Shown: positions 34,276-43,074 of the stretch, piece after piece | Layout of the letters: each line of letters begins with the position of its first letter | How positions within the stretch are numbered: the first letter of the stretch is position 1 | Assembly: GCF_019049245.1 (NCBI RefSeq) | Contig: NZ_JAGMUK010000001.1 | Location: forward strand, 186,001 to 250,000 | Direction: 5' to 3' | From: Streptomyces sp. AC555_RSS877 | GTDB lineage: Bacteria; Actinomycetota; Actinomycetes; Streptomycetales; Streptomycetaceae | Length of the DNA stretch: 64,000 nucleotides | Program-made: the position numbers and the translations under genes | The notes under the pieces: model-generated | What the model was told of the DNA's origin: nothing | Databases searched by the model: none | Seen by the model: the letters and a program-made list of their open reading frames with translations, nothing else

Positions 34276-35760
34276 CTACGCCGTCAGCTTCGCCAGTGCC
34301 GCGTCGATGCGGGCGAGGGTCTTCTCCTTGCCCAGGATCTCCAGGGACTCGAAGAGGGGCAGGCCGACCGTGCGGCCGGTCACGGCCACGCGGACCGGGG
34401 CCTGGGCCTTGCCGAGCTTGAGGCCGTGGGCCTCTCCGGCGGTCAGGACGGCCTCCTTCAGGGACTCCGGGGACGTCCAGTCCGCCGGCTCCAGCTTCTC
34501 GCGGGCCGTGCGGAGCAGGGCGTCCGAGCCCTCCTCCATCGCCTTCGTCCAGCTCGGCTCGTCGAAGACCGGCTCGGCGAGGAAGAGGAAGTCGACGTTG
34601 TCGGTGATCTCGGAGAGGACCTTGAGGCGGGTCTGGGCGTGTGGGGCGATCGCCTGCCACTTCGTCTCGTCGAAGGCCTCCGGCGCCCAGGGGGCGAAGG
34701 GGGGCTGCAGCCACGGGCGGCAGCGCTCGGTGAAGTCCTTCACGTCGAGCAGCCGGATGTGGTCGGCGTTGATCGCCTCGCACTTCTTCAGGTCGAAGCG
34801 CGCCGGGTTGGGGTTCACGTCCGCGATGTCGAAGGCCGCGACCATCTCGTCGATCGTGAAGATGTCCTGGTCGGCGGAGAGCGACCAGCCCAGCAGGGAG
34901 AGGTAGTTGAGCAGGCCCTCGGGCAGGAAGCCGCGCTCGCGGTAGAGGTTGAGCGACGACTGCGGGTCCCGCTTGGAGAGCTTCTTGTTGCCCTCGCCCA
35001 TCACGTACGGCAGGTGCCCGAAGGACGGGATCCGCTGGGCGACGCCCAGCTCGATCAAAGCCTTGTACAGGGCGATCTGGCGGGGCGTCGAGGAGAGCAG
35101 GTCCTCGCCGCGCAGAACGTGCGTGATGTCCATCAGCGCGTCGTCGACCGGGTTCACCAGCGTGTACAGCGGGGCGCCGTTCGCTCGTACGATCCCGTAG
35201 TCCGGCACGTTCTCCGGGAGGTACGTGATCTCGCCGCGCACCAGGTCCGTGAAGGTGATCGTCTCGTCGGGCATGCGGAAGCGGACGATCGGGGTGCGGC
35301 CCTGGGCCTGGTACTCCTCGGCCTGCTCGGCGCTCAGGTCGCGGCAGTGGCCGTCGTAGCCGGACGGCTTGCCGGCGGCGCGGGCGGCCTCGCGGCGGGT
35401 GTCCAGCTCCGCCTGGGAGCAGTAGCAGTGGTAGGCGTGGCCGGCGTCCAGGAGCTTGTGCGCGACGTCCTTGTAGAGGTCCATGCGCTGCGACTGGCGG
35501 TAGGGCGCGTGCGGGCCGCCGACCTCGGGGCCCTCGTCCCAGTCGAAGCCGAGCCAGCGCATCGAGTCGAGCAGCTGGTTGTACGACTCCTCGGAGTCGC
35601 GGGCCGCGTCGGTGTCCTCGATGCGGAAGACCAGAGTGCCCTCGTGGTGCCGGGCGAACGCCCAGTTGAACAGGGCGGTGCGGACCAGGCCCACATGGGG
35701 GTTACCGGTGGGCGAGGGGCAGAACCGTACTCGGACGGCGGGGACGGATGCGCTAGCCAC
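34276..35760 (-). CDS. gltX: glutamyl-tRNA synthetase
   Basis: Class I synthetase charging tRNA-Glu; actinobacteria lack GlnRS, so it should also misacylate tRNA-Gln for later amidation by GatCAB. 494 residues from the GTG at 35760, which overlaps the end of the FAH-family gene by 8 bp. [18 protein letters not shown] is the HIGH-type motif (here HVGL) and [11 protein letters not shown] the KMSKS-type motif. The C-terminal all-helical anticodon-binding domain is complete. It is followed by a terminator, the HAD gene and then the Glu/Gln tRNA genes it serves. Confidence 0.97.
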   Translation of the reverse strand: MASASVPAVRVRFCPSPTGNPHVGLVRTALFNWAFARHHEGTLVFRIEDTDAARDSEESYNQLLDSMRWLGFDWDEGPEVGGPHAPYRQSQRMDLYKDVAHKLLDAGHAYHCYCSQAELDTRREAARAAGKPSGYDGHCRDLSAEQAEEYQAQGRTPIVRFRMPDETITFTDLVRGEITYLPENVPDYGIVRANGAPLYTLVNPVDDALMDITHVLRGEDLLSSTPRQIALYKALIELGVAQRIPSFGHLPYVMGEGNKKLSKRDPQSSLNLYRERGFLPEGLLNYLSLLGWSLSADQDIFTIDEMVAAFDIADVNPNPARFDLKKCEAINADHIRLLDVKDFTERCRPWLQPPFAPWAPEAFDETKWQAIAPHAQTRLKVLSEITDNVDFLFLAEPVFDEPSWTKAMEEGSDALLRTAREKLEPADWTSPESLKEAVLTAGEAHGLKLGKAQAPVRVAVTGRTVGLPLFESLEILGKEKTLARIDAALAKLTA

Positions 35761-36529
35761 GCTTGACAACCTTGTTGGTGAGAGTGCCGATGCCTTCGAT
35801 GGTGACGGCGACCTCGTCGCCGACGGTGAGCGGTCCGACGCCTGCCGGGGTGCCCGTGAGGATCACGTCGCCAGGGAGCAGCGTCATGGCCTCGGTGATG
35901 TTGACGATCAGGTCCTCGACGGAGTGGATCATCTCGCTGGTGCGGCCGAGCTGGCGCTGCTGGCCGTTGACCGTGAGCTGGACGGTCAGGTCGGACGGGT
36001 CGAGGTCCGTCTCCACCCACGGGCCGAGCGGGCAGGAGGTGTCGAATCCCTTGGCCCTGGCCCACTGCTTCTCGCGCCTCTGGACGTCGCGGGCGGTGAT
36101 GTCGTTGGCGCAGGTGTAGCCGAGGATGACGTCCTTGACGCGCTCGCGCGGGACCTCGCGGCACATCCGGCCGATGACCACAGCCAGTTCGGCCTCGTGG
36201 TGGAGGTCCTCGGAGAAGCCCGGGTACTGGATCTCGTCGCCGGAGCCGATCACCGAGGTGGAGGGCTTGAAGAAGGCGAACGGGGCGTCGGGGACCTCGT
36301 TGCCCAGCTCACGCGCGTGCTCCGCGTAGTTGCGGCCGAAGGCCACGACCTTGTTGGGGAGCACCGGCGGCAGCAGCCTCACCTTGCTCAGCGGGACCTT
36401 CGTACCGGAGAGTTCGAAGTCCGCGAACGGGATGCCCTTGATGATGTCCAGGACGAGTTCGTCCGGCCGGTCACCTTCGACCGCGCCGAAGGCGACGTTC
36501 CCGTCGATGGAGAATCTGGCGATGCGCAC
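35753..36529 (-). CDS. fumarylacetoacetate hydrolase (FAH) family protein
   Basis: 258 residues. The FAH fold is shown by [16 protein letters not shown] (about 62-77), the metal-binding [12 protein letters not shown] (Glu-x-Glu), [14 protein letters not shown] and the C-terminal [16 protein letters not shown]. Such enzymes cleave or isomerise 2-keto compounds (acylpyruvases, 2-hydroxyhepta-2,4-diene-1,7-dioate isomerase); several actinobacterial members decarboxylate oxaloacetate. The true substrate is not visible. Its stop codon overlaps the gltX GTG start by a few bases, so the two are co-transcribed. Confidence 0.88.
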   Translation of the reverse strand: MRIARFSIDGNVAFGAVEGDRPDELVLDIIKGIPFADFELSGTKVPLSKVRLLPPVLPNKVVAFGRNYAEHARELGNEVPDAPFAFFKPSTSVIGSGDEIQYPGFSEDLHHEAELAVVIGRMCREVPRERVKDVILGYTCANDITARDVQRREKQWARAKGFDTSCPLGPWVETDLDPSDLTVQLTVNGQQRQLGRTSEMIHSVEDLIVNITEAMTLLPGDVILTGTPAGVGPLTVGDEVAVTIEGIGTLTNKVVKRG

Positions 36530-36649
36530 GAGATCCTTGCGCCCCTCACTGAGCTGGCTGGAGTCTGACGCTCCAGGCTAACGCGGCAAGAGGCGGGCGC
36601 CTCGCGTATTTGCGGGGGCGCCCTTGACATCACCGGCGGCGTTGATGAT

Positions 36650-36841
36650 CTACTCCTGGGCGGAGCCGGCCGTGGCGGGCATCTCCATCAGGATCGTGCG
36701 GCGGGGGTTGGCGGTCTGGGCCGGAAGGTCGATGGAGTGCTCCGGCTGCTCCGGGGTCTGCAGTTCGTCGGCGTCCTCGAGGTGTGCCAGCGTCGTGCGC
36801 CGCGGGTTGGCGGTGTGGCGGAACATCATCGTCGTCTTCAC
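36650..36841 (-). CDS. 63-aa protein with duplicated TANPRRT motif
   Basis: I do not recognise a family. The GTG start gives MKTTMMFRHTANPRRTTLAHL, an acidic/Pro middle (EDADELQTPEQPEHSIDLPAQ) and a second TANPRRTILMEMP copy, so the protein is essentially two copies of an 8-10-residue motif on a spacer of about 25 residues. It is soluble, with no Cys and no signal peptide. There is a weak ribosome-binding site; an in-frame ATG four codons later is an alternative start. It sits alone between the FAH gene and conservon 1. It may be a small regulatory or processed peptide, which is inference only. Confidence 0.55.
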   Translation of the reverse strand: MKTTMMFRHTANPRRTTLAHLEDADELQTPEQPEHSIDLPAQTANPRRTILMEMPATAGSAQE

Positions 36842-37452
36842 GGTTGTACGAGACCTGTCCTGTAGGGGCGCCGGGAGATCGTGCGGGCCGAAGGGCCGCT
36901 GGACCGGCGCGGGTTGTCGGATTTGCCATCCCTGTAAAGCGTCAGGCTAAACATGCAATGCCCCTGAAGAGACGCACAGCCCTCAAGATCGGTGTGTGAG
37001 TTTCCTCACTTACCTACGGGCAAATCGGCCAAACCGGACCTGCAGCCCACCCCAACGAAACGGACATTGACCCCCTGAAGCCCTCATTCCGCTCCTGATC
37101 ATGGCGACTGGGACACCGCTTACCTCCAGGTGACTCGCTCACATATGTCCGATATAGGTGAGAACAGGTTCTACGTCCGGTGACGCGGCACTCACGTGGT
37201 GTCACGTAGGTCACGGCATGACCACGGGCCTTGTTGCAGATCCGGCACTGTGCTGGAATTCCACGGACCGCCGCAGGATCGAGCCGGCGCACAGGGGGCG
37301 CAGAGAAGCGCCGAGTGGCGGCGAGATAGGGGGAACCAGCGCGCCGGTCACTCACGACCACCAGGGGAGCGTATTTCAGGGCGCCCCCTACGACGCCGAC
37401 ACCGTCCTTCCGTTCACGCGGAGGGACGCCTGGTCCAGAGGTTGCGACGCTA
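36842..37452. other. 611-bp spacer before conservon 1, no supported gene
   Basis: The spacer is A/T-richer than its surroundings in 36930-37160. It contains a GTGAG-tttc-CTCAC inverted repeat at 36998-37011 and a GTGACTCGCTCAC site near 37130. It should hold the promoters of the small TANPRRT gene (minus) and of cvnA1 (plus). No convincing -35/-10 pair or RNA gene was identified. The open frames crossing it have poor codon character. Confidence 0.5.
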
Positions 37453-40400
37453 GTGCAGGGACGTTTCAAGAGGGATGGCAGTGCTTCGGCGGAGCCGGAG
37501 CCGCACGGCGGGACTGGCCCGACGGCCGGCAGCTCCTCGCCCCAGCACGCCCAGAACCCGGGTCCGGCCCCGTCCGGTGACGGCGGTGAGCGCTCCGGGC
37601 GCCCCGGCGCGTCCGCGCCGGCCGGCCCCGCCACTCCGACCACGCAGGATGTGAAGCCGCCGAAGAGCGGCCCCGGTCCGCGAATAGCCCTGCGCAACTG
37701 GCGCATCTCCACCCGTCTGGTGTCACTGCTCGCGCTCCCGGTGGTCGCCGCCACCTCGCTGGGCGCGCTGCGCATCAACCAGTCCATGGACGACATCCAG
37801 CAGCTCGACAACATGAAGCTGCTGACGGAGATGACCAAGCAGGCCACCGAGCTGGCCGCGGCGCTCCAGGAGGAGCGCGACCAGTCCGCCGGTCCGCTGG
37901 CGCACGGCTCGGCAGCGACCGACTTCACGGTCAAGGGCTACCGGGACAAGACCGACCGGGCCATGACCGCCTTCCAGGACGCCGCCGAGGAGATCGACGC
38001 CTCCAGCAAGGAGGGCAACCTCCAGGGCGTCCGCGAAAGCCTCGTCGGCCTCATCCGCGACCTGGGCGGCCTGGAGAAGATCCGTAGCTCCGCCTACGAG
38101 ACCACGAACAACGCCTCCCAGACCGTCGAGGGCTATCACCGCCTCGTCACCCACCTGCTCGACCTCTCGCAGGACATGGCGGAGGCCACCAGCAACCCCG
38201 AGATGATCCAGCGCACGCGCGCGCTGTCGGCCTTCTCCTCGGCCAAGGAGTACGCGTCGATCCAGCGCGCGATCCTGGCGGCGGCGCTGCCCACCGGCAA
38301 CACCACGTTCGGCAAGCTCAGCGAGAACGACCGGCTGTACGCCGAAGGCGCCCTGGAGAGCGAGGACTCCGACCTCTCCAGCTTCCGGAGCATCTACGGC
38401 ACCGACAACGCCCCCGAGCTCCTCAAGCCCATCGAAGAGGGCAACCCGACCATCCAGGCCACCGACACCTACGCCAGCCGCGCCCTGCGGACCTCGGGTG
38501 GTCTCGCCGACCTGGACAAGCGGTCGTACAAGGACTGGGTGGACGACAGCTCCACCAAGATCGAGCAGATGGGCAACATCGAGCACACGCTGCTCGAGGA
38601 CATGGAGCAGAAGGCCCGCGAGCTGCGCAACGAGGCCGAGCAGGAAGCGATCATCTCCGGTGCGCTGATCCTGCTCGTGCTCGGTGTGTCGCTGGTCGGC
38701 GCCTTCGTCATCGCCCGCTCCATGATCCGCTCGCTGCGCCGGCTCCAGGAGACCGCCAACAAGGTCGCCCAGGACCGGCTGCCCGAGCTGGTCAAGCAGC
38801 TGTCGGAGTCCGACCCGCAGGACGTCGACACCTCCGTCGAGTCCGTCGGTGTGCACTCCCGGGACGAGATCGGCCAGGTGGCCGCGGCCTTCGACGACGT
38901 GCACCGCGAGGCGGTCCGGCTCGCCGCCGAGCAGGCCCTGCTGCGAGGCAACGTCAACGCGATGTTCACCAACCTCTCGCGCCGCTCCCAGGGTCTGATC
39001 CAGCGCCAGCTGTCGCTGATCTCCGAACTGGAGTCCCGCGAGGCCGACCCCGACCAGCTGTCCTCGCTGTTCAAGCTCGACCACCTCGCGACCCGCATGC
39101 GCCGTAACGGCGAGAACCTCCTGGTCCTCGCCGGTGAAGAGCCCGGCCGTCGTTGGACCCGCCCGGTCCCGCTGGTCGACGTGCTCCGCGCCGCCGCGTC
39201 CGAGGTGGAGCAGTACGAGCGCATCGAGCTGGCCTCCGTGCCGACCACCGAAGTGGCCGGCCGCGTCGTCAACGACCTCGTGCACCTGCTCGCCGAGCTG
39301 CTGGAGAACGCGACCTCGTTCTCCTCCCCGCAGACCAAGGTCAAGGTCACCGGTCACGCGCTGCCCGACGGCCGGGTGCTGATCGAGATCCACGACACCG
39401 GCATCGGCCTCTCCCCCGAGGACCTTGCCGCGATCAACGAGCGGCTCGCCTCGCCACCCACCGTGGACGTCTCGGTCTCCCGCCGCATGGGTCTGTTCGT
39501 GGTCGGCCGGCTGTCGCAGCGTCACGGCATCCGCATCCAGCTCCGCCCGTCCGACTCCGGTGGTACGACCGCGCTGGTCATGCTGCCCGTGGACGTCGCC
39601 CAGGGCGGCAAGAAGCCCCAGCCCCAGGGCAAGCCCGGCCAGGCCGGCGTCGGCAGCGCCTCGCAGGCCGCCGGTGTGGCGGCCGCTCGTCGCGGCACCG
39701 GCCAGCAGGGCGGCGGTGTCCTCGGGGGAGCCCCCGCCGGTGCGGGCGCCGGTGCTCTCGGCGCCGGTGCGCCCACGGGCGGCAGGCTCAACGCCGGTCA
39801 GGGGCCGCGCGCCGCGCTGCCCGGGCGTGACGGTGGCGGTCGTCCCGGTGGTGCGCCGCGCGGACCGCAGGGTCCGGGTACGCCGCCGCAGGGCCGCCCC
39901 GCTCCGGCCGGTGCCGGTTTCGGCGGCCAGGCGCCGGGCGCCCCGCAGGGACTGCAGGCCGCGGGCACCAACGCCTCGCAGGGCCAGGACGCCTTCGGGG
40001 GCAGCCGCCCCGTACCGCCGCAGTCGCCGCCGTCCCAGCAGCCGTCGAACCCGGGCAACGAGCCGCAGGGCCAGGGCCAGGGCCGGCGCCGTCGGCCGCA
40101 GCTGCCGGGCCGTGGTGGTCCGCGGGCCGAGCTGCCCGGTGGCGACAGTCCGCAGCCTCGCGTGCCGAGCTGGAGCGACGAGAACGCCCAGCCGCCGGTG
40201 CCGCGGGCCTCGCTCGACGCCCCGCGCGGCCATGACGAGCCGGACCCGGCGCAGACCTCCCGCATGCCGCAGCTCGACGACCGGCAGAACCCGGGCGCGA
40301 CCACTCAGATGCCGGCGATCCCGCGCGGCGACGGCCGTCAGGGTTCCGGTGCACCCGCCTCCGGTGGGAACAGCGGTCCCCAGAACACGGGCCAGCTCCC

Positions 40401-41211
40401 CCGCCCCGGCACGAACGGCGTGCTGAACTCGGGCCACTTCGTCCGCCCGGACGTCTTCGGCGCCCCGCCCGCACCGAACACACCCCCGGCATCGTCGAAT
40501 CCGTCGGCCACCGGTCCGTTCGCGGTGCCCCAGGCCTACGACAGCGGCTCCACCGGCCAGTTCCCCGCGCCGGGCTACGACGCCGGCTCCACGGGGCAGT
40601 TCCCCGTGCCGGGCTACGACAACGGCTCCACCGGTCAGTTCGATCGTCCGCAGCCGAACGGCACGCAGGGCGGCGCCGACTTCGGCGCTCCCCGTCCGCC
40701 TGCCCCGCAGCGTCCGCAGCAGCGGCCCGCCCGTCAGGAGCCCGAGGCGTTGCCGCCCGCGGGCCCCGGTGACGGCCGTACGCCGCTGTACGACACGCTC
40801 GAGACCAACTGGTTCCACGGCCAGCAGAACGGGCAGCAGAGCAACGGCTCCGCTCCCACCCCGGCGGCCCCGCAGCAACAGCCGCAGGCTCCCGCCGCTC
40901 CCCAACGTCCCGTAGCCAGCTCCTGGCGCAGCTCTCCGAACGACGACCTCGTCCGGCAGGCAGAGCGCGTACGGCAGCCGGCCGCGGGCGGCGTCACCAC
41001 CTCCGGTCTGCCGCGCCGGGTGCCCAGGGCGAACCTCGTTCCGGGCACGGCGCAGCAGCAACAGCACCAAACCGGTCCGCAGGTCTCGCGTGCGCCTGAC
41101 GACGTACGCGGCCGGCTGACCAATCTCCGTCGGGGCATTGCGCAAGGTCGACAGGCCGGTACCGGCCAGACCGGAAGCTTCCCGAGCCCCACTCACCAGC
41201 AGGAGCGTTAG
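37453..41211 (+). CDS. cvnA1: conservon sensor-like histidine kinase CvnA (conservon 1)
   Basis: 1,252 residues, GTG start. A basic N-tail precedes TM1 (about 85-106). An extracytoplasmic nitrate/nitrite-sensor-like helical domain spans about 106-398, then TM2 (about 398-420), HAMP (to about 490), a long helix with LDHLATRMRRNGENLLVLAG, and a HATPase with N-box LAELLENATSFS (about 612) and G-boxes DTGIGLS and RRMGLFVVGRLSQRHGI. From about 725 the tail is Pro/Gly/Gln-rich and disordered, with repeats such as GSTGQFPAPGYD, and ends in the conserved TTSGLPRRVPRANLVPG and RLTNLRRG boxes. It heads the first of two tandem conservons; CvnA proteins work at the membrane with CvnB-D. Confidence 0.94.
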   Translation: MQGRFKRDGSASAEPEPHGGTGPTAGSSSPQHAQNPGPAPSGDGGERSGRPGASAPAGPATPTTQDVKPPKSGPGPRIALRNWRISTRLVSLLALPVVAATSLGALRINQSMDDIQQLDNMKLLTEMTKQATELAAALQEERDQSAGPLAHGSAATDFTVKGYRDKTDRAMTAFQDAAEEIDASSKEGNLQGVRESLVGLIRDLGGLEKIRSSAYETTNNASQTVEGYHRLVTHLLDLSQDMAEATSNPEMIQRTRALSAFSSAKEYASIQRAILAAALPTGNTTFGKLSENDRLYAEGALESEDSDLSSFRSIYGTDNAPELLKPIEEGNPTIQATDTYASRALRTSGGLADLDKRSYKDWVDDSSTKIEQMGNIEHTLLEDMEQKARELRNEAEQEAIISGALILLVLGVSLVGAFVIARSMIRSLRRLQETANKVAQDRLPELVKQLSESDPQDVDTSVESVGVHSRDEIGQVAAAFDDVHREAVRLAAEQALLRGNVNAMFTNLSRRSQGLIQRQLSLISELESREADPDQLSSLFKLDHLATRMRRNGENLLVLAGEEPGRRWTRPVPLVDVLRAAASEVEQYERIELASVPTTEVAGRVVNDLVHLLAELLENATSFSSPQTKVKVTGHALPDGRVLIEIHDTGIGLSPEDLAAINERLASPPTVDVSVSRRMGLFVVGRLSQRHGIRIQLRPSDSGGTTALVMLPVDVAQGGKKPQPQGKPGQAGVGSASQAAGVAAARRGTGQQGGGVLGGAPAGAGAGALGAGAPTGGRLNAGQGPRAALPGRDGGGRPGGAPRGPQGPGTPPQGRPAPAGAGFGGQAPGAPQGLQAAGTNASQGQDAFGGSRPVPPQSPPSQQPSNPGNEPQGQGQGRRRRPQLPGRGGPRAELPGGDSPQPRVPSWSDENAQPPVPRASLDAPRGHDEPDPAQTSRMPQLDDRQNPGATTQMPAIPRGDGRQGSGAPASGGNSGPQNTGQLPRPGTNGVLNSGHFVRPDVFGAPPAPNTPPASSNPSATGPFAVPQAYDSGSTGQFPAPGYDAGSTGQFPVPGYDNGSTGQFDRPQPNGTQGGADFGAPRPPAPQRPQQRPARQEPEALPPAGPGDGRTPLYDTLETNWFHGQQNGQQSNGSAPTPAAPQQQPQAPAAPQRPVASSWRSSPNDDLVRQAERVRQPAAGGVTTSGLPRRVPRANLVPGTAQQQQHQTGPQVSRAPDDVRGRLTNLRRGIAQGRQAGTGQTGSFPSPTHQQER

Positions 41212-41634
41212 TTGAGTCCGATGAGCCAGGCGGCACAGAACCTGAACTGGTTGATCACCAACTTCGTGGACAACACCCCAGGGGTGTCCCACACCGTCGT
41301 CGTGTCCGCCGACGGCCTCCTTCTGGCAATGTCCGAAGGCTTTCCGCGCGACCGCGCCGACCAGTTGGCCGCAGTCGCCTCCGGTCTGACGTCCCTGACG
41401 GCCGGGGCCTCCCGGATCTTCGAGGGCGGCAGCGTGGCACAGACGGTCGTCGAGATGGAACGGGGATTCCTGTTCCTGATGTCCGTCTCGGACGGCTCGT
41501 CCCTGGCCGTCCTCGCACACCCCGACTGCGACATCGGCCTCGTCGGCTACGAGATGGCGCTCCTGGTCGACCGCGCGGGCGCGGTGCTCACGCCCGACCT
41601 GCGCGCCGAACTCCAAGGCAGTCTGCTCCACTGA
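41212..41634 (+). CDS. cvnB1: conservon roadblock/LC7 protein CvnB (conservon 1)
   Basis: 140 residues from a TTG directly after the cvnA1 stop codon, supported by AGGAG 6 nt upstream; an ATG three codons later is the alternative start. The roadblock/LC7 fold (NLNWLITNFVDNTPGVSHTV, then VVEMERGFLFLMSVSDGS) is like MglB, which acts on small GTPases. Here the partner should be CvnD. It is almost identical to the conservon 2 copy. Confidence 0.93.
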   Translation: MSPMSQAAQNLNWLITNFVDNTPGVSHTVVVSADGLLLAMSEGFPRDRADQLAAVASGLTSLTAGASRIFEGGSVAQTVVEMERGFLFLMSVSDGSSLAVLAHPDCDIGLVGYEMALLVDRAGAVLTPDLRAELQGSLLH

Positions 41635-41745
41635 CCGTCACAGGATCCACCCGCCTCACCAAATCACCGTCCGGCCGCCACGATCCCCCCACCGGCCCCT
41701 GTCCGACGGCTAGCTGACCGACTTGCTGTCCCGCCCGGAGGATTC

Positions 41746-42141
41746 ATGACCCCGCCCACCGCCTCTCATGATCCGTACGCGGAGCCGTACGAGGATGAGG
41801 GCGACCAGCCGCTGGTACGTCCGTACGCGATGACCGGCGGCCGGACCCGGCCGCGCTACCAGCTCGCCATTGAGGCCCTGATCAGCACCACGGCCGACCC
41901 GGCGGCGCTCATGGGACTGCTCCCGGAGCACCAGCGGATCTGCCATCTGTGCCGCGAGGTGAAGTCGGTCGCCGAGGTTTCGGCGCTCCTGGCCATGCCG
42001 CTCGGCGTGGCCCGCATCCTCGTCGCGGACCTCGCGGAGGCCGGGCTCGTCGCCATTCACCAGCCGGGTGGCGACGACAGCACCGGTGCTCCGGACGTGA
42101 CACTGCTCGAAAGGGTGCTCAGTGGACTTCGCAAGCTCTGA
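41746..42141 (+). CDS. cvnC1: conservon DUF742 protein CvnC (conservon 1)
   Basis: 131 residues with GGAGG 5 nt before the ATG. The DUF742 core starts PLVRPYAMTGGRTRPRYQLA and has QRICHLCREVKSVAEVSALL, a winged-helix-like fold, then ARILVADLAEAGLVAIH. CvnC proteins are cytosolic members of the conservon complex that may bind DNA or protein; direct activity is unsettled. It overlaps cvnD1 by 20 bp. It has a shorter, more acidic N-terminus than its paralogue in conservon 2. Confidence 0.92.
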   Translation: MTPPTASHDPYAEPYEDEGDQPLVRPYAMTGGRTRPRYQLAIEALISTTADPAALMGLLPEHQRICHLCREVKSVAEVSALLAMPLGVARILVADLAEAGLVAIHQPGGDDSTGAPDVTLLERVLSGLRKL

Positions 42142-42697
42142 CGGAGGCAGGACGACCACCTCCGCGAAGATCGTGGTGGCGGGTGGCTTCGGCGTGGGCA
42201 AGACCACGTTCGTCGGCGCCGTCTCCGAGATCAACCCGCTGCGTACCGAGGCCGTGATGACGTCCGCGAGCGCGGGCATCGACGACCTCACCCACACCGG
42301 AGGCAAGACCACCACCACGGTGGCCATGGACTTCGGCCGTATCACGCTGGACCAGGACCTGATCCTGTACCTGTTCGGCACGCCGGGCCAGGACCGCTTC
42401 TGGTTCATGTGGGACGACCTGGTGCGCGGCGCGATCGGCGCGATCGTCCTGGTGGACACCCGCCGCCTCGCCGACTGCTTCCCCGCGGTCGACTACTTCG
42501 AGAACAGCGGTCTGCCGTTCGTCGTCGCGCTGAACGGCTTCGAGGGGCATCAGCCGTACGCTCCCGAGGAGGTGCGCGAGGCGCTGCAGATCGGTCCGGA
42601 CACCCCGATCATCACGACGGACGCCCGCCATCGTTCCGACGCGAAGTCGGCGCTGATCACGCTGGTGGAGCACGCTCTGATGGCACGGTTGCGCTAG
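42122..42697 (+). CDS. cvnD1: conservon Ras-like GTPase CvnD (conservon 1)
   Basis: 191 residues, GTG start inside the cvnC1 end with GAAAGGG just upstream. The P-loop is GGFGVGKTT (about 20-28), the switch II region FGTPGQDRFWFMW (DxxG replaced by TPGQ), and the specificity motif is ALNGF in place of NKxD. This is the SAR1/MglA-like conservon GTPase. It should interact with CvnB and, at the membrane, CvnA. A terminator lies about 160 bp downstream, so conservon 1 is a closed operon. Confidence 0.94.
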   Translation: MDFASSDGGRTTTSAKIVVAGGFGVGKTTFVGAVSEINPLRTEAVMTSASAGIDDLTHTGGKTTTTVAMDFGRITLDQDLILYLFGTPGQDRFWFMWDDLVRGAIGAIVLVDTRRLADCFPAVDYFENSGLPFVVALNGFEGHQPYAPEEVREALQIGPDTPIITTDARHRSDAKSALITLVEHALMARLR

Positions 42698-43074
42698 CAC
42701 GAAATCGGCAGTGGTGTACGGAAGTTGTCGTAGAAGCTCCGGAGCCGGCTGTGTCCTTTGACACGGTCGGCCTCGGTGTTCATAACGTTTCGGCAGAGGA
42801 ATCGGGTGGTACGGCCACTCGTCGCGGTCGGGCGGTGTCGCTGCGCGCACAAAGGCCCCGTCTTTTGACGGGGCTCGCTCTTTATGACCGTTTTATCTGG
42901 GGCTTACATCACTCCGGATCCCCGGCCTCCACTGTTTGGAACTGCGCAGGGCCACGTGCTGGAATGCCTGAACTGCCCAATAGTCAAAGACGTACTCCCC
43001 AGTCGATGACATAGCGGGCTCTGAGACACTGCGGCACAACGTAAGGTGCCGACCGCCGGAAGGTTGTTGGTCGA
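42698..43074. other. 377-bp spacer between the two conservons
   Basis: It contains a terminator at 42855-42874 and, further down, the presumed promoter of conservon 2 in a relatively A/T-rich stretch (42880-43060, with TTTATGACCGTTTTATC). No gene was supported. Confidence 0.55.
42855..42874 (+). terminator. terminator of conservon 1
   Basis: Perfect 8-bp arms GCCCCGTC and GACGGGGC with a TTTT loop, followed by TCGCTCTTTATGACCGTTTT. It separates conservon 1 from conservon 2. Confidence 0.8.

Noticed and set aside
37723-41631. 1,302-codon minus-strand open frame opposite cvnA1-cvnB1
   Set aside because: Antisense of a well-supported conservon kinase; no homology recognisable in the translated sequence.
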